From an uncultured Oscillospiraceae bacterium (GTDB taxonomy: Bacteria; Bacillota; Clostridia; Oscillospirales; Ruminococcaceae): DNA of 26,223 nucleotides. Position numbers and translations under genes: made by a program. The notes beneath the pieces are model-generated. The model made no database searches, was not told where the DNA came from, and was given only the letters and a program-made list of their open reading frames with translations. The DNA lies in NCBI GenBank assembly GCA_934444765.1, contig CAKSDC010000023.1, positions 1 to 26,223 on the forward strand, read 5' to 3'. Below are positions 17,157 to 26,000 of this stretch, piece after piece (the stretch's first letter is position 1; the number at the start of each line of letters is the position of its first letter).

Positions 17157-19046
17157 ATGATTAAAAAACTTCTTGCACACGTTAAAGAGTACAAGTTAGC
17201 TACTCTGCTTGCACCGTTGTTTGTAATAGGCGAAGTATTCTTGGAAGTATTAATACCATTCTATACGGCGAAACTTATAGATAGTGGTATATATCAGCAA
17301 GATATGTCTAACATTACCAAATACGGTGTGATATTAGTAGTAATGGCTATGCTCTCATTAACCTGTGGTACATTATCGGGAAACTACGCTGCAATAGCCT
17401 CTTCTGGCTTTGCAAAGAATTTAAGAAAAGCTATATTTGAAAAGGTACAGACCTTCTCTTTTAGAAATATAGATAAGTTTTCTACTTCAAGTTTAGTTAC
17501 ACGTTTAACTACCGATATCACCAACATACAAAACGCATTTCAAATGGTAATTAGAATAGCCGTTAGAACTCCTGTAATGTTCATATCGGCGTTCGTCATG
17601 GTACTAAGTATTAGTCCAAAGATGTCTTTAATATTCGTGTGTGTAATACCTATACTGATAATAGCACTTGCTTTGATAGTTAAAAACGCTCACCCAGTAT
17701 TCGAAAAGGTATTTAAAACCTACGATAAACTAAACAACGTAGTACAAGAAAATATTAGAGGCGTTAGAGTAGTAAAGTCGTTCGTTAGAGAAGACTACGA
17801 AATTAAAAAGTTTGATAACGTATCTGAAGAAATATACAGGCTATTCAAAAAAGCTGAACAGATAGTAAGTTTAAACAATCCAGTTATGATGTTATGTGTA
17901 TACCTAAGTATGATACTAATATCTTGGATAGGTGCAAAACTTATAGTACTATCAGGTTCTACAGCCTTAACTACTGGCGAACTTACCAGTATAGTAACCT
18001 ACACCATGCAGATACTTATGAGTTTAATGATGCTATCTATGATATTCGTAATGGTTACTATGTCTAAAGCCTCTTGTGAAAGAGTAATAGAAGTATTAGA
18101 CGAACAGAGCGACTTAACCAACTGCCAAAGTCCAGTTACAGAAGTTAAAGACGGTTCTATCGACTTTGAAGACGTATCCTTTAGCTACTCCAATAGAATG
18201 GATAACCTATGCTTAAAAGATGTGAACGTTCATATCAAGTCAGGCGAAACCGTGGGAATATTAGGTGGTACAGGTTCTTCTAAGTCTACACTGGTACAGT
18301 TAATACCAAGAATTTACGACGTTACCAAAGGTACTTTAAAAGTCGGCGGTGTAGACGTTAAACAGTACGATATAGAAACTCTTAGAAATCAAGTAGCCAT
18401 GGTACTACAAAAGAACGTTCTATTCTCTGGTACTATTAAAGAAAATCTACGTTGGGGCGATAAACAGGCTACAGACCAACAGATTGAACACGTATGTAAG
18501 TTGGCTCAAGCAGACGACTTTATTCAAGGCTTCCCTAAAAAGTATGATACCTATATAGAACAGGACGGTTCTAACGTATCAGGCGGACAGAAGCAAAGAC
18601 TATGTATTGCAAGAGCTTTACTTAAAAAGCCTAAGATACTAATCCTTGACGACTCCACAAGTGCAGTAGATACCAAAACTGATAGTCTTATTAGACAGGC
18701 TTTCAGAGAAGAAATTCCTAACACTACTAAGATTATTATAGCACAGAGAGTATCTTCTATAATGGATGCTGACAAGATTATAGTATTAGATAACGGTAAG
18801 ATATCCGCTATAGGTAGTCATGAAGAACTACTAAAGTCAAGTCCTATCTATCAAGAAGTATACTATTCTCAAAATACTACTAAGGTTGTAATAACACCAA
18901 AAGCCTCTTCTTCAATAGACGCTGACAAGGTTATAGTATTAGACGACAATGGCAAGGTATCTATTGTAGACAATCAAGAAACACTATTAAAGTCAAATAC
19001 TACTCATCAAAAAGGATACTATTCTAAGACTAAGGAGGACGATTAA
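17157..19046 (+). CDS. ABC exporter half-transporter with degenerate ATP site
   Basis: A 629-aa half-transporter with six transmembrane helices in the first 310 residues and a C-terminal ATPase domain. It should pair with the next gene product to export drugs, lipids or peptides. The ATPase has Walker A GGTGSSKST near 369-377 and signature VSGGQ. Walker B ends in Asp498-Asp499 where the second residue is normally the catalytic Glu, and Gln530 replaces the switch His. This marks one non-hydrolysing site, common in heterodimeric exporters. The C-terminus is odd: residues 522-572 and 573-623 are a diverged tandem duplication. The start is taken at ATG 17157 with AAGGAA 10-15 nt upstream; a TTG at 17115 in the same frame would place the operator-like site inside the gene and has no Shine-Dalgarno site. 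The gene probably belongs to the MarR regulon. Confidence 0.92.
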   Translation: MIKKLLAHVKEYKLATLLAPLFVIGEVFLEVLIPFYTAKLIDSGIYQQDMSNITKYGVILVVMAMLSLTCGTLSGNYAAIASSGFAKNLRKAIFEKVQTFSFRNIDKFSTSSLVTRLTTDITNIQNAFQMVIRIAVRTPVMFISAFVMVLSISPKMSLIFVCVIPILIIALALIVKNAHPVFEKVFKTYDKLNNVVQENIRGVRVVKSFVREDYEIKKFDNVSEEIYRLFKKAEQIVSLNNPVMMLCVYLSMILISWIGAKLIVLSGSTALTTGELTSIVTYTMQILMSLMMLSMIFVMVTMSKASCERVIEVLDEQSDLTNCQSPVTEVKDGSIDFEDVSFSYSNRMDNLCLKDVNVHIKSGETVGILGGTGSSKSTLVQLIPRIYDVTKGTLKVGGVDVKQYDIETLRNQVAMVLQKNVLFSGTIKENLRWGDKQATDQQIEHVCKLAQADDFIQGFPKKYDTYIEQDGSNVSGGQKQRLCIARALLKKPKILILDDSTSAVDTKTDSLIRQAFREEIPNTTKIIIAQRVSSIMDADKIIVLDNGKISAIGSHEELLKSSPIYQEVYYSQNTTKVVITPKASSSIDADKVIVLDDNGKVSIVDNQETLLKSNTTHQKGYYSKTKEDD

Positions 19047-19047
19047 T

Positions 19048-20952
19048 ATGGCTAAGGGAAGACCTCCAAAGGGTATGCCAGCAGGTGCATCTATTAAAAC
19101 CGTAAACAAAGACACTGTTAAGCGTCTAATGGGATATATCTTTAAAGACCACAAGGTACAGTTTATAATAGTACTGATATGTATAATAATAACTGCCTTG
19201 ACTGGTGTTGCAAGTTCGTTATTCTTACAGACACTAATAGACGACTATATTGAACCTCTACTATTAGAAACTAATCCTAACCTAAACGGACTACTAAAGG
19301 CTATAATATTTATGGTTGGTATATATATAGTAGGTATACTATCTTCTTTAATATATACTCAAATGATGGTAAAAGTTGCACAGAATACTCTAAAAGATAT
19401 CCGTGACGATATGTTTGAAAAGATGCAACGTCTACCTATTAAATACTTTGATACTCACACTCACGGTGACTTAATGAGCCGTTATACTAACGATACCGAT
19501 ACTCTTAGACAGATGATTACTCAAAGTATTACACAAGTATTTTCATCATTAATTACTATAGTTTCGGTATTCTTTGCTATGGTTACTACCAGTGTATACT
19601 TAACTATATTAGTAATGCTATCATTAGTAGTAATGCTATTAGTATCTAAGACCATAGCGGGTAAGAGTTCCAAGTTCTTTATTAAGCAACAGAAAGCTAT
19701 AGGCGACGCTAACGGCTATATAGAAGAAATGATAAACGGTCAAAAGGTTATCAAAGTATTCTGTCATGAAGAGGAAACTATAGATAGGTTCAACGAACTA
19801 AACGATGAACTATGTTACTGTTCTACCGAAGCTAACCGCTTTGCTAATATATTGATGCCAATTATGGGTAACTTAGGAAATCTACAGTATGTACTAATAG
19901 CTTTCGTAGGCGGTATACTATTAATAAATGGTATAAGCGGAATTACCGTAGGTGCTATAGCAAGTTTTTTACAGCTATCCAAATCTTTTACACAACCTAT
20001 TAGCCAAGTAGCTCAACAGATGAACTCCATAGTAATGGCTTTAGCAGGTGCAGAACGTATCTTTGAACTTATGGACGCTACTCCTGAACAGGATAACGGC
20101 TACGTTACACTCGTAAATGCAGAAGTTAAAAACGGCAACATAGTAGAAAGTAGTCATAGAACTGGTATGTGGGCTTGGAAACACCCTCATGAAGACGGTA
20201 CTACTACTTACACTCAGTTAAAGGGTGACGTTCAAATGTTCGACGTAGACTTTGGCTACACCGAAGAAAAGATAGTATTACACAATATATCCCTATACGC
20301 ACATGAGGGACAAAAGATTGCCTTTGTAGGTTCTACTGGTGCAGGTAAGACTACTATTACTAACCTTATAAACCGTTTCTACGATATTGCAGACGGTAAA
20401 ATCCGTTACGACGGCATTAACATCAATAAGATTAAAAAGGCAGACCTTAGACGTTCTTTAGGTACAGTATTACAGGATGTAAACCTATTCACTGGTACTG
20501 TTATGGAAAACATTCGTTATGGTAAACTGGACGCTACAGACGAAGAAGTAGTATCAGCCTCTAAGCGTGCAAACGCTCACGACTTTATTATGATGCTACC
20601 AGACGGCTATAATACCGTACTAAAGGGCGACGGTTCAGGACTATCTCAAGGACAAAGACAGTTAATATCTATCGCAAGAGCCTGTGTAGCTGACCCTCCC
20701 GTTATGATATTAGATGAGGCTACTTCCTCTATAGATACTCGTACAGAGGCTATAGTTCAAAAGGGTATGGATAATCTAATGCATGGTAGAACGGTATTCG
20801 TAATAGCACACAGACTATCCACCGTTAAGAACTCCGACGTTATCATGGTACTTGAACATGGTAGAATTATCGAAAAGGGTTCACACGATAAGCTAATAGC
20901 AGAAAAAGGTAAGTACTATCAACTATACACTGGTGCTTTTGAACTTGAATAG
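19048..20952 (+). CDS. ABC exporter half-transporter, catalytic partner
   Basis: A 634-aa half-transporter that starts one base after its partner's stop, with AGGAGG 9 nt upstream, so the two are translationally coupled. Residues 1-340 hold six membrane helices and the coupling regions. The ATPase domain has Walker A GSTGAGKTT near 429-437, signature LSQGQ, Walker B VMILDEATSS with the catalytic Glu near 557, and switch IAHR with its His. It therefore supplies the intact ATP site of the heterodimer. An extra segment of about 40 residues (around 360-400, including GMWAWKHPHEDGT) lies between membrane and ATPase domains. Such an insert occurs in some Firmicute exporter pairs of the YheH/LmrD kind. 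The substrate is unknown. Confidence 0.95.
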   Translation: MAKGRPPKGMPAGASIKTVNKDTVKRLMGYIFKDHKVQFIIVLICIIITALTGVASSLFLQTLIDDYIEPLLLETNPNLNGLLKAIIFMVGIYIVGILSSLIYTQMMVKVAQNTLKDIRDDMFEKMQRLPIKYFDTHTHGDLMSRYTNDTDTLRQMITQSITQVFSSLITIVSVFFAMVTTSVYLTILVMLSLVVMLLVSKTIAGKSSKFFIKQQKAIGDANGYIEEMINGQKVIKVFCHEEETIDRFNELNDELCYCSTEANRFANILMPIMGNLGNLQYVLIAFVGGILLINGISGITVGAIASFLQLSKSFTQPISQVAQQMNSIVMALAGAERIFELMDATPEQDNGYVTLVNAEVKNGNIVESSHRTGMWAWKHPHEDGTTTYTQLKGDVQMFDVDFGYTEEKIVLHNISLYAHEGQKIAFVGSTGAGKTTITNLINRFYDIADGKIRYDGININKIKKADLRRSLGTVLQDVNLFTGTVMENIRYGKLDATDEEVVSASKRANAHDFIMMLPDGYNTVLKGDGSGLSQGQRQLISIARACVADPPVMILDEATSSIDTRTEAIVQKGMDNLMHGRTVFVIAHRLSTVKNSDVIMVLEHGRIIEKGSHDKLIAEKGKYYQLYTGAFELE

Positions 20953-20973
20953 TACTTCATATAACTTAATACT

Positions 20974-21008
20974 AAAAAAAGCGAACGGTTTAAAACGTTC
21001 GCTTTTTT
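20974..21008. terminator. Bidirectional terminator between convergent genes
   Basis: GCGAACG (20981-20987) pairs with CGTTCGC (20996-21002) around an 8-nt loop, flanked by seven A before and six T after. It can end transcripts of the ABC exporter (plus) and the LRR protein gene (minus). Confidence 0.92.
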
Positions 21009-21010
21009 GT

Positions 21011-22915
21011 CTACTTATTAACTTTAGACTTCTTCTTTTTCTTCTTTTTCTTTCTATACTTTTTAGGGTGCTTCTTTCTATCTACAAGATATAGTATTAA
21101 AGATAGTATCACTAACAATCCTACTAAACCACCGACTATAGCGAGTATAATCTTAGTATCTACTGGTTGAGGAGTTTCCACTTCTTCATCATCGTTTACT
21201 ACAGAATATACTTCCTGAGCTTTAGGAACTTCAAAAGTATCGGTAGTTTGAAAGTTTAGCGTCTTACCCTGAGCGTACTCTTGTGCGGTACTGTCTTTTT
21301 CACCTACCAAAGTAAAGCCGTCTATCATGGAATACGTAGTATGAATATCGTTATACTCAAAGCCGAAAGCCATATCTCCTATCTGAGTTACAGACTTTGG
21401 AATTATAGCGTACTTCAATCCGCTACAAGATACAAAACACTTTTCACCTATAGATAGTAGACCGTCATTGAAAGTAATCATAGCCAAATTTTTACAACCA
21501 TAGAACGCTTGATTTCCTATAGATAGCACACTACCAGAGATTACGGCAGTCTGTAAGTTTTCGCAACGATAGAACGCACCACCCATAATCTTTTCCGTAC
21601 CGTTTTGAACCTCTATTCTGGTAACGTTGGAGTTTAAAGCGAACGCTTCGTTGCCTACTATCTTAACTTTAGCGGGTACACTAACCGTGCCACCCTTACC
21701 GACGTACTTATACAGATAGTCACCCACTACGGCGAAACCACCCTCACATTCGTCTATCCAAGCGGTATTAGTGAAAGCTCCTTCGCCTACGTACTGAATA
21801 CCTTCATTAGCGTTCACTTCTGCTAAGTCGGTGCAGTTGTAGAACGCTTTATCGTAGATAGTCCTTAAACTTTCAGGGAACGTTACAGAAGATAGTCCTT
21901 CTATATCGCTAAATGCGTTGCTTGAAATGGATACTATACCTTCAGGAACTTCCTCATCAAAGGTATTCACCACCTGTTCATACTGAGCAGTATTTTCGTT
22001 ATACTGATAGCTATAGGTATACTCTGGAAAATACTTATAGAACACACTACCCAAAGTGACGTTTTCTAACTTTTCGGCACGTTGAGTATAATAAGGAGTA
22101 TCGTTTATAGCGTAGTTTCCTAAATAGACTAAACTATCAGGAACGGTTATACTTTCCAATACCACGCAACCATCGAAAGCGTGTTGCATAATGGATACTA
22201 ATCCTGAATGGTCTACAGTTATGCCCTCGTTCACTTCGGTAGACATAGTAGTAACTTCGGTAGTATCAGTAGTTTGATAGCCATAGTAGTTATATGAAGC
22301 CTGTGTAGTCTCGTTATAGAAGCCGTAGCCGTTGTAATCGTAATTTGTAGTAGTATCTGCGTCTTCGTCGTCATCACTATTAGAGTATCCCGTTTCAAAC
22401 TGAATGTTCTGTAGATTAGCACAACCTGAAAAAGCATAAGCGTCTACATTCTTAACGGTATTAGGAACTACCAAGTTTACTAAAGAAGTACAATCTTTAA
22501 AGGCGTACTCACCTATGTTAGTTACAGGATATCCTAATATTACCGAAGGTATAGTATAGTAAGTATAGTCCAAATCGGGATTGTAACCTGTAATAGTAAC
22601 TTGGTCATTTTTTATAGTATAGGTAAGGTCAGTAAACTCTTCTTGCTGTTCTTGAATAACTTCTACAGCGTCGTTGTCGTTAATATAGGCATTAGAATAG
22701 TCGTTTAAAGCATCATAGTTGCTATCGGTAGTAGTTTCAGCACTACCGTAGGAGTATCCATTGTTATATGAATAGTCGTAACTGTAAGTAGTGGTGGTAT
22801 TATAGCCGTAGTTGTAACTATTATAGTCGTAACCGCCATAGGCGTATATAGTAAACGAACTACTAACCACGGATAGTGCTACAGATAGCGAAAGCAAAAA
22901 CTTCTTATTTAACAT
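21011..22915 (-). CDS. Membrane-anchored BspA-like LRR_5 surface protein
   Basis: A 634-aa exported protein. A signal peptide (about 1-25, ending FTIYA) is followed by a Tyr/Gly/Asn/Thr-rich low-complexity region to about 85. From about 115 to 570 there are BspA-type (Treponema pallidum-like) leucine-rich repeats, seen as units such as IGEYAFKDCTSL, VDAYAFSGCANLQNI and IGNQAFYGCKNLAMI, interrupted by a second Tyr-rich insert near 185-235. A membrane helix near 590-612 (LAIVGGLVGLLVILSLIL) and a short Lys-rich cytoplasmic tail with eight consecutive Lys anchor it. BspA-like repeats usually mediate adhesion to host or polymer surfaces. The start at ATG 22915 has AAAGGAT 8-10 nt upstream and gives a clean signal peptide. 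An in-frame ATG at 22990 falls inside the promoter and is rejected. Confidence 0.93.
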   Translation of the reverse strand: MLNKKFLLSLSVALSVVSSSFTIYAYGGYDYNSYNYGYNTTTTYSYDYSYNNGYSYGSAETTTDSNYDALNDYSNAYINDNDAVEVIQEQQEEFTDLTYTIKNDQVTITGYNPDLDYTYYTIPSVILGYPVTNIGEYAFKDCTSLVNLVVPNTVKNVDAYAFSGCANLQNIQFETGYSNSDDDEDADTTTNYDYNGYGFYNETTQASYNYYGYQTTDTTEVTTMSTEVNEGITVDHSGLVSIMQHAFDGCVVLESITVPDSLVYLGNYAINDTPYYTQRAEKLENVTLGSVFYKYFPEYTYSYQYNENTAQYEQVVNTFDEEVPEGIVSISSNAFSDIEGLSSVTFPESLRTIYDKAFYNCTDLAEVNANEGIQYVGEGAFTNTAWIDECEGGFAVVGDYLYKYVGKGGTVSVPAKVKIVGNEAFALNSNVTRIEVQNGTEKIMGGAFYRCENLQTAVISGSVLSIGNQAFYGCKNLAMITFNDGLLSIGEKCFVSCSGLKYAIIPKSVTQIGDMAFGFEYNDIHTTYSMIDGFTLVGEKDSTAQEYAQGKTLNFQTTDTFEVPKAQEVYSVVNDDEEVETPQPVDTKIILAIVGGLVGLLVILSLILYLVDRKKHPKKYRKKKKKKKKSKVNK

Positions 22916-22961
22916 CTTTTCAATCCTTTCAAAGTATGCTATTAAATTAGAATACCTATCT

Positions 22962-22990
22962 ATTATAACTCTTTTTTTTACTATTTTCAA
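22962..22990 (-). promoter_or_regulatory. Promoter of the LRR protein gene
   Basis: On the minus strand TTGAAA (22990-22985), a 17-bp spacer and TATAAT (22967-22962) precede the chosen start by about 45 nt. Confidence 0.8.
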
Positions 22991-23001
22991 GCTATTAATA
23001 C

Positions 23002-23035
23002 AAAAAAATGGTGAGCAGTAATATACTGCCCACCA
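23002..23035 (-). terminator. Rho-independent terminator of the RND permease gene
   Basis: On the minus strand TGGTGGGCAGTA (23035-23024) pairs with TACTGCTCACCA (23020-23009), 12 bp with one G-U pair and a 3-nt loop, followed by seven T. It lies about 20 nt after the stop codon. Confidence 0.92.
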
Positions 23036-23055
23036 AATAACACGATACTATAGTA

Positions 23056-26000
23056 TTAATCGTCTATATATTCAAATTCGCTTTGGTCTATCTTAACCAT
23101 ATCCTTTTTATTGAAGATATCGTATATAATAGGAATTATAAATAGTGTAGTGAACGTAGCGTATACTAAACCACCGATAGTAACTATAGCTACTGGTTGA
23201 ATCATATCGCTACCCATACCATTACCTATAGCCATCATAATTAAGCCTAATATAGTAGTAATGGCAGTCATAAGGATAGGTCTTAAACGAGTCTTACCGG
23301 CTTCTATAATAGCCTCACGTTTTTCCATGCCTTCAAGTCTATTTTGATTTATACAGTCTACTAATACTATACCGTTATTAACTACTATACCAGCTAACAT
23401 TACAAAGCCTATCATAGCTATAACGCTTAGTTCGTTTCCTGATAGCAATAGAGCGATAAATCCTCCTGTGAACGCTAACGGTAGAGTGAACATTACTATA
23501 AATGGTGACTTTAACGACTGGAACTGTGCAACCATTATTAAGTATATCAATAGTATAGCTAATACTAACATTAATCCTAACTGTTTGATAGCTTCCATAA
23601 TAGTTTCATTTTCGCCGTCGAACTCTATGCTATAGCCGTCTGGAACTTCTATATCTTTAATAGCCTGTTCAACGTCGGAAGTTACTAAAGTAACGTTATG
23701 GTCTTCGTCTACAGTACCCGAAACGCTGATATAACGCTTTTGTGAACTACGATTAATAGAAGATAGTGTATAGGTATCTTCTACAGTAGCTATATCGGTA
23801 AGTTTAATCTCCTTAGTAGGAGTATCTTCTGTTTGATTAGCCGACATACTCTGTAAATCTTCTAAAGTGGAAAGGTCTAAGTCTTCGTCCTCGTTCTGAC
23901 TGTCGTCATCCTTTTTAGTATCGTCTTCTTCTTCATCCTTAGCGTCATTATCTGGAACGGTAAACTTATGATTTTTGATACTGTCTCTGGTAGCCTCTAA
24001 GGTACTTCCGTCTTGAACTATTACACTATAAGACTTATCGTCCATAGTAATTTGAGTAGCAGTAGTTTGATTAGAAATATCCTTAGCTATTTCCATATAT
24101 ACTTGAGCCACTGTCAAACCGTTCAGCATAGCCTTTTCTTTATCCACGGTAATTTTAAGTTCCTTAGTAGGGTTGTCCATACCGTTATCGACTTCAGATA
24201 TACCCTCTACATTGGATATCTTATCGGATACCTGTGTAGCTAAGTCTTGTAGAGTGTCTAAGTCGCTACCAGTGATATTTATAGTTACTCCCGAACCACC
24301 TAATGCGGACATATCCATACTTGAACCGCTCGCCTCTATGGTACAGTCGTAATCTTGGAACGTTTCGTTAATCTGTTTAGCAATGTCTTGACTTGAACGC
24401 TTTTTATCATCTTTAAGTATAGCGTACATGGATACCGAAGTAGTACTATCGGAAGAACTCATACCAAACATGGAAGCAGTACCACTCGATAGCATAGCAC
24501 CTACAGTGTCTACGTCGTCTATATCCTTAACCTGTTCTATAACCTTTTGTGACATTGCTACGGTATCTTTTAATACAGAACCCTGTGGCATTTCAAGTGT
24601 GATAGTAATTTGAGTACTATCCATTTCAGGCATATATATAAAGCCTCTTGAAAGTTCCGCCATAGTGGAAGTTACTAATATCACTAATACCAATATAAGC
24701 ACTAACGGTTTGAACTTTAAAGCTCCACCGATAGCTTTTCCGTATACGTTTTGAAGTCTATCAAATATAGATACCTTTTTAGTAGCGTTAGAAGTCGCTT
24801 TAGTACTATTCTGTCTATCTTTGAACATTCGAGAAGTCATAGCAGGTACTAAAGTTAAAGATACTATCAAACTTGCTACTAACGAATATGCTATCGTTAA
24901 AGCCATATCGGTGAATAACTGTTTAGTTAGTCCATCTACAAATACTATAGGTGCAAATACACATATAGTGGTCAACGTGGAAGAAGTTACTGCCCCTGCT
25001 ACCTGTTTAGCACCGTTTACTGAAGACTTAACCGCTGAGTGTCCATTATTTTTAAGTCGGTAGATGTTTTCTATTACTACTATAGAGTTATCTACTAACA
25101 TACCTACACCTATAGCTAAACCTGATAGAGATATAATATTTAGTGTAATTCCTGAGAAGTACATCAATACTATAGCAAACATCAAACTTATAGGTATAGA
25201 GCAAGCTATTATTAAAGTAGGTCTAAAGTCTTTTAAGAAGATAAACAGTACTATAATAGCAAATACAGCACCTTCCAATAGGTTCTGTATTACAGAATCT
25301 ACTATTAAGTTGATATAGTCGCCTTGGTTCATAAGTTCACAAAAAGATACGTCTTCATTATCGGAAGTGATATCGTCAAACTTATTTTGAATGCTTTCGG
25401 ATACCTCAGCAGTAGAGTATCCAGTCTGTTTTTGAAAACTTAATATTACACCGTCTTCACCGTTGATACTTGCATATACTTTGTCGGAATTATCTGTAAT
25501 AAATACGTCTGCCACGTCGGATAGTGTAATAGGGTCTACACCGTCGATGTTTAGGTCGAATAGTACTAAGTCTTTAAGTTGGTCTAAGTCTTCAACCTTA
25601 TCACCTACACGAACTAAGTAGTCTACACCGTCTTCGGTAACGTATCCCGAAGGCATAGAAAAGTTTTCAGCCTGTAGTATCTGTGATACCATATCTACAG
25701 TAATAGTATCACTAACTGACGCTTTATCAAGAGCATCTTCTACAGTATCGTCCCAACTGTCTAATTGGTCTTTAATAGTATCTTGTGCTTGATTGATAGC
25801 GTCTAAACCGTCGTTCAACTTTTTACCGTTTTCGTCCTTAGCGTTTTGAAGTTCAGCGTCTTTTTCGTTAAGTTGAGACTTGCCGTCTTGTAGCTTGTCG
25901 CTACCGTCTTGTAACTGAGCCTTAGCTTTGTCTAAAGCCTCTTTACCCTGTAGTGCTTGAGCCTTAGCGTTGTTAAGTTCTACCCTTGCAGAAGCCATTT

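Noticed and set aside
22916..22990. Upstream ATG (22990) for the LRR protein
   Set aside because: It lies within the -35 box of the promoter and would bury the signal peptide behind 25 charged residues.
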